This document shows positions 1 to 5,018 of a DNA stretch of 8,543 nucleotides, one piece after another. A model generated the notes under the pieces. It was given only the letters and a program-made list of their open reading frames with translations. It was not told where the DNA came from and did no database searches. The position numbers and the translations under genes were made by a program. This stretch comes from Kingella oralis (GTDB lineage Bacteria; Pseudomonadota; Gammaproteobacteria; Burkholderiales; Neisseriaceae), in the NCBI GenBank assembly GCA_905373195.1, contig CAJPSG010000025.1, positions 1 through 8,543 of the forward strand. The letters run 5' to 3'. How positions within the stretch are numbered: position 1 is the first letter of the stretch; each line of letters starts with the position of its first letter.

Positions 1-21
1 GGGTTGGGATTATGGTGGATG

Positions 22-60
22 AGGCAGCCTGAAAATGGGTTTTGCGTTTTCAGGCTGCCT
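22..60. terminator. DUS inverted pair, possible bidirectional terminator
   Basis: Two exact DUS copies face each other (22-33 on +, 49-60 on -). They form a perfect 14-bp stem (22-35 with 47-60) around an 11-nt loop, and the + strand stem is followed by TTTT. Inverted DUS pairs commonly serve as Rho-independent terminators in Neisseriaceae. Which gene it serves is unknown, because anything to its left is outside the window. Confidence 0.6.
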
Positions 61-129
61 TTTGGAGAATTGATGATAGGGAATGCGGGGAATGGGGTGG
101 TGGTGAACAAGATAGCGCGGGTTGGCAAA

Positions 130-152
130 AATGTCGGCGAGTTGCCGACGTT
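130..152. repeat. Hairpin 1 of intergenic cluster
   Basis: A 9-bp stem (130-138 with 144-152, one T-G wobble) has the core GTCGGC/GCCGAC around the 5-nt loop GAGTT. It shares the 10-mer GCGAGTTGCC with the next hairpin, 41 bp downstream. The function is unknown; it may be part of a dispersed intergenic repeat. Confidence 0.5.
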
Positions 153-164
153 CCATTTGGGGTT

Positions 165-245
165 GTAGGGTGGGCAAGCGAGTTGCCCATCCTACGGGCT
201 GTTTTAGCTTCGCAGAAACTCGCTGCGCTTGTTTTCAGGCTGCCT
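165..245. repeat. Composite hairpin repeat ending in a DUS
   Basis: A 13-bp stem (165-177 with 183-195, one G-T wobble) with arm GTAGGGTGGGCAA and a 5-nt loop is followed by a 5-bp hairpin (CGCAG 211-215 with CTGCG 223-227). The stretch ends in an exact - strand DUS at 234-245. The modular build looks like a dispersed genomic repeat rather than unique sequence. That is inference, because only one copy is present in this window. Confidence 0.45.
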
Positions 246-305
246 TTGCTAAATATGGGCAAGGTCGGCAAGGGTAGTTTAAGCGCAGATAACAACCGCA
301 CAAAC

Positions 306-348
306 TAAGGCAGCCTGAAAACATGTTTTCCCGTTTCAGGCTGCCTTA
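306..348. terminator. DUS-pair terminator downstream of ubiE
   Basis: Exact DUS copies at 308-319 (+) and 335-346 (-) form a perfect 15-bp stem (306-320 with 334-348) with a 13-nt loop. It begins about 10 bp past the ubiE stop codon, the position expected of the ubiE terminator on the - strand. The stem is followed by GTTTG on that strand, so the T-tract is weak. Confidence 0.7.
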
Positions 349-357
349 TCTGCTCCA

Positions 358-1095
358 TCAATATTTCACGCCCTTGTGCAACGCCACAATGCCCGCGCTC
401 AAATTGTGGTAATCCACGCGGTCAAAGCCTGCGTCTAGCATCATCTGTTTTAGCGTTTCTTGGTCGGGGTGCATGCGGATGCTTTCGGCAAGGTATTGAT
501 AACTCTCGGCATCTTTGGCGATGTATTTGCCCATCAGCGGCAAAAATTTGAACGAGTAAAAATCGTAAGCAGGTTTCAGCGGCTCATACACTTTGGAAAA
601 TTCCAGCACCAACAGCGTGCCGCTGGGCTTTAACACGCGATACATTTCGGCAAGGGCAACGTCTTTGTGCGTCATATTGCGCAAGCCAAACGACACGGAA
701 ACAAGGTCAAAATAATTATCGGGGAAGGGCAGTTTTTCGGCATCGCACACGGCAACGGGCAAAATCATGCCCTCGTTGAGCAGGCGGTCGCGCCCCACGG
801 TGAGCATGGAGGAATTGATGTCGGTGAGCCACACTTCGCCATCTTTGCCCACACGCTTTGCCCAGCCGCGCGACAAATCGCCTGTGCCGCCTGCGATGTC
901 CAACACTTTGCCGCCTTTGGGCACGCGCGCGGTGTTGATGGTGAAATGTTTCCACACGCGGTGCAGCCCGCCCGACATCACATCGTTCATAATGTCGTAA
1001 TTTTTGGCAACAGAATGAAACACTTGGGCAACTTTGCCTGCTTTTTCGCTTTCGTTTACGGTTTGATAGCCGAAATGGGTTTTTTGGTCGGTCAT
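358..1095 (-). CDS. ubiE: Ubiquinone/menaquinone C-methyltransferase UbiE
   Basis: UbiE is a cytosolic, SAM-dependent C-methyltransferase. It methylates the benzoquinol ring during ubiquinone synthesis and demethylmenaquinol where menaquinone is made. The 245-residue product has the usual family length. The N-terminal family signature includes [17 protein letters not shown] (33-49). The SAM-binding motif I is [11 protein letters not shown] (64-74), followed by an acidic strand end near TDINSSML (91-98), the FGLRN motif (136-140) and the post-motif strand [16 protein letters not shown] (152-167). The C-terminus ([11 protein letters not shown]) also fits the family. The ATG at 1095 starts exactly at the conserved N-terminus, although the Shine-Dalgarno is weak (GAAAG). 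It is separated from the upstream lipoprotein gene by a DUS-pair terminator, so it probably has its own promoter in 1096-1160. I could not place that promoter confidently. Confidence 0.97.
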   Translation of the reverse strand: MTDQKTHFGYQTVNESEKAGKVAQVFHSVAKNYDIMNDVMSGGLHRVWKHFTINTARVPKGGKVLDIAGGTGDLSRGWAKRVGKDGEVWLTDINSSMLTVGRDRLLNEGMILPVAVCDAEKLPFPDNYFDLVSVSFGLRNMTHKDVALAEMYRVLKPSGTLLVLEFSKVYEPLKPAYDFYSFKFLPLMGKYIAKDAESYQYLAESIRMHPDQETLKQMMLDAGFDRVDYHNLSAGIVALHKGVKY

Positions 1096-1133
1096 GATGG
1101 GGCTTTCTAGGGATAAGGATAACGCGGTATAAA

Positions 1134-1145
1134 AGGCAGCCTGAA
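1134..1145 (+). repeat. DNA uptake sequence (solitary)
   Basis: An exact AGGCAGCCTGAA copy lies between ubiE and the upstream terminator, with no inverted partner at hairpin distance. It falls in the probable ubiE promoter region. Confidence 0.85.
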
Positions 1146-1163
1146 ACGTGGTTTAGGCTATAA

Positions 1164-1211
1164 AGGCAGCCTGAAAACGAGTTATCAATGTAAACGCTTT
1201 TCAGGCTGCCT
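1164..1211 (-). terminator. DUS-pair terminator of lipoprotein gene
   Basis: Exact DUS copies at 1164-1175 (+) and 1200-1211 (-) form a perfect 14-bp stem (1164-1177 with 1198-1211) and a 20-nt loop. Read on the - strand it begins 7 bp past the lipoprotein stop and is followed by TTTATAG. This is a good terminator for the rhomboid-lipoprotein unit. Confidence 0.7.
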
Positions 1212-1218
1212 AATTAAA

Positions 1219-1845
1219 TTAACGGCGGCGATGATGCCCGCGGCGTTTGCCGCCCGAATGGCTGCCTGCGCTGGCAATGGGTGCGCTGGCATCGGATGCG
1301 GCAACGGCGGATGCGCCGGCGGCATGGGCGGGCGTGCTGGCGGCGGCAGGTTGCGATGCCGCTTTGGCGGGTGCGTTGCTTTTCGCGGCGGGGTGCGATG
1401 CCGCAGGTGCAGAAGCGGGCGCGGATGCAATCGCCGCCGATGCGGCCGAAGCCGCGCTTACGCCAAAGAATTTTTGCGAACAGCTATCCGATACGCTGGC
1501 AACGGTTTTTTGCAGTTTTTCGGGCATGTTTTCGGGTTTATCAATGGCGAGCGCGCTGTCCCATTGGGCTTTGTCGCCATAGGCTTTCGCGCCTTCGTCA
1601 TACACGCAGCCGCAGTATTGCATGGTGGCATCATCGGCGGGGGCTTGCTGCGATGCGGTGCTCAAACACGCGCTGATAAAGGCTTCGCGCACGTTGATGG
1701 CTTTGGGCGCAGAAGCAGCGGGCGCGGATGCTTGGCTGGCGGCGGCAGGCTCGGAGGCGGGGTGGAGGGCTTCGGAAATTTTGTCGCAGGCGCACAGCGC
1801 GGTGCTGCAAGCGAGTAGGGCGGCAAGGCGGGTGAGGTTCATCAT
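1219..1845 (-). CDS. Putative Ala/Ser/Pro-rich lipoprotein with basic tail
   Basis: I do not recognise a named family. The 208-residue product starts with a short signal (residues 1-19) ending in LCAC, so Cys20 is a plausible lipidated cysteine. Asp follows at +2, which in enterobacteria favours inner-membrane retention. An Ala/Ser/Pro linker (about 29-48) leads to a compact region (about 49-129) with four cysteines (60, 78, 80, 122), including YCGCVYDEGAKAYG, a spacing that looks structural. The rest (about 130-196) is low-complexity Ala/Ser/Pro/His, ending in a polybasic GGKRRGHHRRR. The gene begins ATGATG, and the first ATG shares its A with the rhomboid stop (TAATG), so translation is probably coupled. 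A start at the second ATG would shorten it by one residue. It probably lies in the cell envelope; its role is unknown. Confidence 0.75.
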   Translation of the reverse strand: MMNLTRLAALLACSTALCACDKISEALHPASEPAAASQASAPAASAPKAINVREAFISACLSTASQQAPADDATMQYCGCVYDEGAKAYGDKAQWDSALAIDKPENMPEKLQKTVASVSDSCSQKFFGVSAASAASAAIASAPASAPAASHPAAKSNAPAKAASQPAAASTPAHAAGASAVAASDASAPIASAGSHSGGKRRGHHRRR

Positions 1846-2510
1846 TAGCGGGCTTTCTTGTTAATCAGTAATTCGTATGCCAGATACAGCAGCGGCAGGC
1901 TCATAATGGCAATGTAAATAATGTTGTGCACAAAAATGGGCAGCGAGAGCGTGGCAACCAATACCATGCCCAAGGCTGCGCCGCCCAGATGCGCGGCGTG
2001 CCCAATGTTGTCCCACGGGCGGGGTTTGAGCAGCATCACAACCGAGTAGGCGAAGTATAAAGTGGCGAAAATCCAAGCTGGCATTGCAAGCAGACCATAG
2101 AGTGCGATGTTGCTAAGTGGCGCAAGCGCGATGGCGGCAAACAACACGCCCGACACGCCGCCCGATGCGCCGATGGCAGCATAGCTGGGGCGGTTTTTAT
2201 ACAGCCACAGCGAAAAGGCGTTGCCTGCCACGATGGAGCCGAGGTAGAGCCAAATAAACACGAATACACCGTAGTAATACATGATGGGGCTGGAGAAAAA
2301 ATACAGCGTCAGCATATTAAAAAACAAATGCCCCCAATCGGCGTGCAAAAAGCCTGATGTGATCAGGCGGTAGTATTGCTTGTTGTAGCGCACTTGCCCC
2401 ACTTGGAATTGGTAGCGGTCAAAAATCACGCGGTTGGTGAAGCCGAGGTAGCTGAACAGGCAAGTGCCGATAATGAGCAGGGCGGGGATAAGGGTGTATA
2501 GGTTTGTCAT
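1845..2510 (-). CDS. Rhomboid-family intramembrane serine protease
   Basis: Rhomboids are multi-pass inner-membrane proteases that cut substrates within or near transmembrane helices using a Ser-His dyad. This 221-residue protein shows the family hallmarks: HLFFN (His61, Asn65) at the start of the second helix, the nucleophile motif GASGG (Ser116), and the catalytic His in HAAHLGG (His174). About six or seven hydrophobic segments can be traced, roughly 6-24, 62-74, 77-97, 114-131, 137-159, 170-190 and 193-213. All catalytic residues are intact, so it should be active. The ATG at 2510 has no recognisable Shine-Dalgarno (CCCACACAC precedes it), and a DUS hairpin ends 21 nt upstream. Its stop codon overlaps the start of the lipoprotein gene. 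The substrate is not known; the coupled lipoprotein is a candidate partner by context only. Confidence 0.92.
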   Translation of the reverse strand: MTNLYTLIPALLIIGTCLFSYLGFTNRVIFDRYQFQVGQVRYNKQYYRLITSGFLHADWGHLFFNMLTLYFFSSPIMYYYGVFVFIWLYLGSIVAGNAFSLWLYKNRPSYAAIGASGGVSGVLFAAIALAPLSNIALYGLLAMPAWIFATLYFAYSVVMLLKPRPWDNIGHAAHLGGAALGMVLVATLSLPIFVHNIIYIAIMSLPLLYLAYELLINKKAR

Positions 2511-2531
2511 GTGTGTGGGGTGGTGGCAAAG

Positions 2532-2568
2532 GGCAGCCTGAAACAGGGCAATGGCGTTTCAGGCTGCC
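2532..2568. terminator. DUS-like inverted pair upstream of rhomboid gene
   Basis: Two near-DUS copies (each 11 of 12, outermost base differing) form a perfect 12-bp stem (2532-2543 with 2557-2568) with a 13-nt loop. It lies after the DUF971 stop and just before the rhomboid start on the - strand. It may terminate DUF971 transcripts, or sit in the rhomboid 5' leader. No good T-run follows on the - strand (CCCTTTGCC). Confidence 0.5.
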
Positions 2569-2571
2569 ATA

Positions 2572-2577
2572 AATATA
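2572..2577 (-). promoter_or_regulatory. Candidate -10 element for rhomboid unit
   Basis: TATATT on the - strand matches the -10 consensus at 5 of 6 positions. A weak TTGGCG lies 15 bp upstream, a short spacer. Transcription from here would begin at the outer edge of the DUS hairpin, putting that hairpin at the 5' end of the mRNA. Weak evidence. Confidence 0.3.
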
Positions 2578-2598
2578 TTCAAAGCGGAGGCGCGCCAA

Positions 2599-2610
2599 AG
2601 GCAGCCTGAA
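2599..2610 (+). repeat. DNA uptake sequence (solitary)
   Basis: An exact AGGCAGCCTGAA copy lies 6 bp past the DUF971 stop codon (read on the - strand). It is unpaired with the nearby 2532-2568 hairpin, although its sequence could compete for pairing with the - oriented arm there. Confidence 0.85.
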
Positions 2611-2616
2611 ATGGGG

Positions 2617-3024
2617 TTAATGATGCGAACAGCCGCCGCAGCTATGGGCTTTGGTCGGAGCGGGCGCGGTTAAATCGGGGTCGCGCGATGCGCCTTCCAT
2701 GGCGAGCAGGGCAAGATATTGCTGCCATAATTCTGCTTGCTGGCTGCCGAGGTTGTGCAGATATGCCCAGTCGTATAAACCGCTGTCGTGTCCGTCGGAA
2801 AAGGTGATTTTGAGCGCGTAGTTGCCCACGGCTTCCAAATCGGTAATCAACACGCCGCGTTTGCCCGTTTGCAGCGTTTCCTGTCCAACGCCGTGCCCGC
2901 GCACTTCCGCGCTGGGGGAATACACGCGCAAAAATTCGGCAGGCAAGGCGTGTTCGTGGTTGGGGTAAACAAGGGTGAGCGTGTCGCGTGTTTTGTTGAT
3001 GCGGATTTCTTGTGGCACTTGCAT
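2617..3024 (-). CDS. DUF971 domain protein with Cys/His-rich tail
   Basis: The product has 135 residues. The DUF971 fold (also found at the N-terminus of gamma-butyrobetaine hydroxylases) spans about 4-115. It is recognised by LPAEFLRVYSPSAEVRGHG (27-45), then GKRGVLI (54-60), EAVGNYALKITFSDGHDSGLY (64-84, read in parts) and the terminal LWQQYLALLAMEGASRD. The biochemical role of stand-alone DUF971 proteins is not firmly established. The family often sits near ubiE in betaproteobacteria, as here, though two genes intervene. After the domain, an Ala/Pro/Thr linker ends in HSCGGCSHH (His127, Cys129, Cys132, His134, His135), which looks like a metal-binding tail. The start at 3024 precedes the conserved region and has a modest upstream GGA. 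A candidate extended -10 lies at 3061-3069. Confidence 0.92.
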   Translation of the reverse strand: MQVPQEIRINKTRDTLTLVYPNHEHALPAEFLRVYSPSAEVRGHGVGQETLQTGKRGVLITDLEAVGNYALKITFSDGHDSGLYDWAYLHNLGSQQAELWQQYLALLAMEGASRDPDLTAPAPTKAHSCGGCSHH

Positions 3025-3060
3025 GGCGCGTTCCGTTTTGATGTGGTGTTAAGGAAGCGA

Positions 3061-3069
3061 ATTTTAACA
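3061..3069 (-). promoter_or_regulatory. Candidate extended -10 promoter for DUF971 gene
   Basis: On the - strand TGTTAAAAT gives an extended -10 (TG, one base, TAAAAT) 37 bp upstream of the DUF971 start. No -35 is recognisable at the usual distance; that position falls in the degenerate DUS at 3078-3089. Confidence 0.4.
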
Positions 3070-3075
3070 GAAAGT

Positions 3076-3118
3076 TTTTCAGGCTGCTTAATCGCTAGGG
3101 TACGATGCAGCCTGAAAA
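3076..3118. repeat. Degenerate DUS inverted pair in divergent promoter region
   Basis: Two copies, each with one mismatch to the DUS (3078-3089 on -, 3105-3116 on +), form a 12-bp stem (3076-3087 with 3107-3118) around a 19-nt loop. Both neighbouring genes start away from it, so it cannot terminate either of them. It is better read as a decayed or tolerated DUS pair between divergent promoters. Confidence 0.6.
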
Positions 3119-3121
3119 CGT

Positions 3122-3134
3122 GTAGCCAAGCTAC
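3122..3134. repeat. Short hairpin GTAGC/GCTAC
   Basis: A perfect 5-bp inverted repeat (3122-3126 with 3130-3134) with a 3-nt loop sits directly after the degenerate DUS pair, in the divergent intergenic region. The function is unknown and chance is possible. Confidence 0.3.
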
Positions 3135-3173
3135 GAGTGCAACCAGTTACACTATAACATATATATCCATTTG

Positions 3174-3200
3174 ATTACAAAGGATTTTTTACATTACAAA
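3174..3200 (+). promoter_or_regulatory. Direct repeats ATTACAAA upstream of adh promoter
   Basis: Two identical 8-mers (3174-3181 and 3193-3200) are spaced 19 bp start to start, close to two helical turns. The second ends 2 bp before the -35 hexamer. This geometry suits a direct-repeat binding site for a class II type activator. The regulator is not identifiable from sequence. Confidence 0.35.
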
Positions 3201-3202
3201 TC

Positions 3203-3232
3203 TTGACATTTCTTAAAACAAAAGCGCATACT
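3203..3232 (+). promoter_or_regulatory. Sigma70-type promoter of adh
   Basis: A perfect -35 TTGACA (3203-3208) is followed after 18 bp by CATACT (3227-3232), a 4 of 6 match to the -10 consensus. Transcription would start near 3239, giving a leader of about 77 nt. That leader holds a small hairpin, TGGCGC (3250-3255) with GCGCCA (3263-3268). Confidence 0.6.
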
Positions 3233-3302
3233 GATGCCGCAGTTCACGTTGGCGCGCGGTTTGCGCCATTTTCAAAAACCCATTGTTAAACCATTTCCAA
3301 AT

Positions 3303-3309
3303 ACGGAGA
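3303..3309 (+). promoter_or_regulatory. Ribosome binding site deciding the adh start
   Basis: ACGGAGA contains the core GGAG 7 nt before the ATG at 3316. This favours that start over an in-frame ATG at 3283, which would add 11 residues not expected in the family and has no comparable ribosome binding site. Confidence 0.8.
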
Positions 3310-3315
3310 AAAATC

Positions 3316-4386
3316 ATGGCTAAAATGAAAGCAGCAGTAGTGAACCCCAATGCAAAACACGGCGTGGAAGTAACAGAAAAAGAAATCCGCCCTTTGCGTT
3401 ACAACGAAGCATTGGTTGAAGTGGAATATTGTGGCGTGTGCCACACCGATTTGCACGTTGCCGCAGGCGATTATGGCGATAAAACGGGCGTGGTGTTGGG
3501 ACACGAAGGCATCGGCGTGGTGAAAGAAGTTGCCGATGGCGTGAAAGCGTTGAAAGTGGGCGACCGCGTGAGCATTGCGTGGTTGTTCCAAAGCTGCGGC
3601 TCGTGCGAATACTGCAACACAGGGCGCGAAACTTTGTGCCGCAGCGTGTTGAACGCAGGCTACACTGCCGACGGCGGCATGGCGACGCATTGCATTGTGG
3701 ATGCCGATTACGCCGTGAAAGTACCCGAAGGCTTAGACCCTGCCCAAGCATCCAGCATCACTTGCGCGGGCGTTACCACATACAAAGGCATTAAAGTGGC
3801 CGGCGTCCGCCCCGGGCAATGGATTGCGGTTTACGGCGCAGGTGGCTTGGGCAACTTGGGCGTGCAATATGCGAAGAAAGTATTCGGCGCGCACGTGATT
3901 GCGGTGGATGTGAACGATGAAAAATTGGCGTTTGCCAAAGAAAGCGGCGCGGATTTGGTGGTGAACCCCAACAAAGAAGACGCGGCCGAATTCATCAAAA
4001 AACACACCAATGGCGGCGCACACGCGGCGGTGGTAACCGCTGTATCCAAAGCGGCGTTTAACTCGGCTGTGGACTGCGTTCGCGCGGGCGGCCGCGTGGT
4101 GGCGATTGGCTTGCCGCCTGAAAGCATGGATTTGTCTATCCCGCGCGTGGTGTTGGACGGCATTGAAGTGGTCGGTTCGCTGGTGGGCACGCGCAAAGAC
4201 TTGGAAGAAGCGTTCCAATTCGGCGCGGAAGGCTTGGTTGTGCCCAAAGTGCAACTGCGCACGCTGGATGAAGCGCCTGCCATCTTTGACGAAATGCACC
4301 ACGGCAAGATTACAGGCCGTATGGTGATTGACATGAAACAAGGCGGTTCCGGCTGCTGCGGTGCTTGCGGCGGCGGTGGGCACTAA
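3316..4386 (+). CDS. Zinc-dependent NAD alcohol dehydrogenase (AdhP/AdhA type)
   Basis: A cytosolic medium-chain dehydrogenase that interconverts primary alcohols and aldehydes with NAD(H). The product has 356 residues. The catalytic domain shows the expected catalytic zinc ligands Cys42 (GVCHTDLH), His63 (GHEG) and Cys150 (CAGVTTY), and structural zinc ligands Cys94, 97, 100 and 108 (CGSCEYC...C). The Rossmann fold has GAGGLG (174-179) with Asp198 at the end of the second strand, indicating NAD preference. By motif pattern it is closest to bacterial propanol-preferring enzymes, which usually have about 336-348 residues. The excess is a C-terminal tail, [15 protein letters not shown] (342-356), with three Cys and a terminal His that are not part of the known fold. 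A strong -35, a good ribosome binding site and a DUS-pair terminator suggest a monocistronic unit. Substrate preference is inferred from family only. Confidence 0.95.
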   Translation: MAKMKAAVVNPNAKHGVEVTEKEIRPLRYNEALVEVEYCGVCHTDLHVAAGDYGDKTGVVLGHEGIGVVKEVADGVKALKVGDRVSIAWLFQSCGSCEYCNTGRETLCRSVLNAGYTADGGMATHCIVDADYAVKVPEGLDPAQASSITCAGVTTYKGIKVAGVRPGQWIAVYGAGGLGNLGVQYAKKVFGAHVIAVDVNDEKLAFAKESGADLVVNPNKEDAAEFIKKHTNGGAHAAVVTAVSKAAFNSAVDCVRAGGRVVAIGLPPESMDLSIPRVVLDGIEVVGSLVGTRKDLEEAFQFGAEGLVVPKVQLRTLDEAPAIFDEMHHGKITGRMVIDMKQGGSGCCGACGGGGH

Positions 4387-4410
4387 TTTGCTCGCCTTGT
4401 AAACATAGAT

Positions 4411-4422
4411 AGGCAGCCTGAA
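4411..4422 (+). repeat. DNA uptake sequence (tandem partner)
   Basis: An exact copy lies 18 bp upstream, start to start, of a second DUS in the same orientation (4429-4440). Either + copy could pair with the - copy at 4458-4469, so alternative stems are possible. Confidence 0.85.
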
Positions 4423-4428
4423 AAAGAG

Positions 4429-4469
4429 AGGCAGCCTGAAAATGGTATTTACCGTTTTTCAGGCTGCCT
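4429..4469 (+). terminator. DUS-pair terminator of adh
   Basis: Exact DUS copies at 4429-4440 (+) and 4458-4469 (-) form a perfect 14-bp stem (4429-4442 with 4456-4469) and a 13-nt loop. It is followed by TTATT and lies 42 bp past the adh stop. Confidence 0.75.
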
Positions 4470-4476
4470 TTATTAT
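4448..4476 (+). promoter_or_regulatory. Candidate promoter of DUF1543-coaD, overlapping adh terminator
   Basis: TTTACC (4448-4453, 4 of 6) and TATTAT (4471-4476, 5 of 6) are separated by exactly 17 bp, with a start site near 4483. The -35 lies partly in the loop of the adh terminator and the spacer is its descending arm. The terminator would isolate the pair from adh, so a promoter is needed about here. Confidence 0.5.
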
Positions 4477-4492
4477 GCGCGGCTCGTTCCAC

Positions 4493-4497
4493 AAGGA
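4493..4497 (+). promoter_or_regulatory. Ribosome binding site of DUF1543 gene
   Basis: AAGGA lies 7 nt before the ATG at 4505. It supports this start over an upstream in-frame ATG at 4442, which lies inside the terminator hairpin. Confidence 0.8.
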
Positions 4498-4504
4498 AAC
4501 CACC

Positions 4505-5017
4505 ATGCCTCAACTCCATCTTTTTTATCTCGGCGGCAGCGCAGGGCAATCCAACATCGAAGTCCACGATGTGCAGTTTGCCGTTTGCGACACATGGCAA
4601 GAAGCCATCCCCGCGCTCAAAGCCGCGTGGTTTGGCGATGCCGACAAAATCCACATCGACGGCTGGCAAGTCATCAACTGGGCAGACGGCTACGACATCC
4701 AAGTCGCCCCCAAAGCCGCCACCTCCGTTTCAGGCAGCCTGAAACTCTATTTTGTGAACGTGGGCGGTTATTGCCCCGAAGCCCTGCCCGAAGCGCACGA
4801 GTTTGGCTTATTCGTTGCCCCAACTGCCGCCGAAGCCAAACAAAAAGCCCTCGCCCGACTGCTCCCTCATCACCACACGCAACACAAAGACAACCTCAAA
4901 GACGTGGACAACATCTTGCTGCTCAACAACCTTTCGCCCGATTGGCACATCGCGCTCACCCCCAACCCGCAAGGCAACCCCGCCCCCATCGGCTTCCAAG
5001 GCTACCATCCCATCTAA
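4505..5017 (+). CDS. DUF1543 domain protein
   Basis: A 170-residue protein without signal peptide or membrane segments, so probably cytosolic. The N-terminal half matches DUF1543: [19 protein letters not shown] (4-22), then [22 protein letters not shown] and the [16 protein letters not shown] stretch, with conserved Gly, Asn-Ile-Glu and His-Asp features. The second half (about 80-170) begins [13 protein letters not shown] and echoes the first (LYFVNVGGY against LHLFYLGGS), so it may be an internal duplication of the same fold. No enzymatic function is established for the family. An exact DUS extended to a 17-bp palindrome lies inside the gene (4728-4744) and encodes SGSLK. The stop is one base from the coaD start, so the two are almost certainly co-transcribed and probably translationally coupled. 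Confidence 0.85.
   Translation: MPQLHLFYLGGSAGQSNIEVHDVQFAVCDTWQEAIPALKAAWFGDADKIHIDGWQVINWADGYDIQVAPKAATSVSGSLKLYFVNVGGYCPEALPEAHEFGLFVAPTAAEAKQKALARLLPHHHTQHKDNLKDVDNILLLNNLSPDWHIALTPNPQGNPAPIGFQGYHPI
4728..4744. repeat. Intragenic palindromic DUS (DUF1543)
   Basis: TTTCAGGCAGCCTGAAA is a palindrome apart from its central A. It contains the exact DUS AGGCAGCCTGAA on + (4732-4743) and AGGCTGCCTGAA on -. In frame it encodes SGSLK. Confidence 0.85.
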
Positions 5018-5018
5018 C

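Larger units (their letters stand above)
61..305. other. Non-coding stretch with clustered hairpins
   Basis: With its flanking DUS pairs this forms the 357-bp gene-free left end. Short open frames on both strands here have no recognisable domain, biased composition and no good ribosome binding site, so I do not call a gene. The content I can see is three small hairpins (130-152, 165-195, 211-227), one solitary DUS (234-245, - strand) and a short tandem GGCAAGG repeat (258-264 and 267-273). I see no promoter worth calling. Confidence 0.6.

Noticed and set aside
42..308. 88-residue open frame on + and an 83-residue one on - in the left intergenic region
   Set aside because: Both run through DUS copies and hairpins, have no ribosome site and no recognisable domain. 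They look like chance frames.
1231..1818. 195-residue Gly/Ala/Arg-rich frame on + opposite the lipoprotein gene
   Set aside because: It is a mirror of the GC-rich Ala/Ser/Pro coding sequence. The - strand gene has a signal peptide and a coupled start.
3171..3184. FNR-type anaerobic regulator box near TTGAT upstream of adh
   Set aside because: The second half-site ATCAA is missing at the required spacing; only one half matches.
3283..3315. Upstream ATG adding 11 residues to the alcohol dehydrogenase
   Set aside because: The GGAG ribosome site lies just before the ATG at 3316, and the family normally starts near MKAAVV.
3733..4383. 216-residue frame antisense to the alcohol dehydrogenase
   Set aside because: The sense strand encodes all zinc and NAD motifs. 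The antisense product is His/Ala/Arg-rich with no domain, a codon-bias shadow.
4803..5018. Upstream extension of coaD to 242 residues
   Set aside because: The added 72 residues are Pro/Ser/Thr-rich, overlap the DUF1543 gene and are absent from known CoaD. The conserved start is at 5019.
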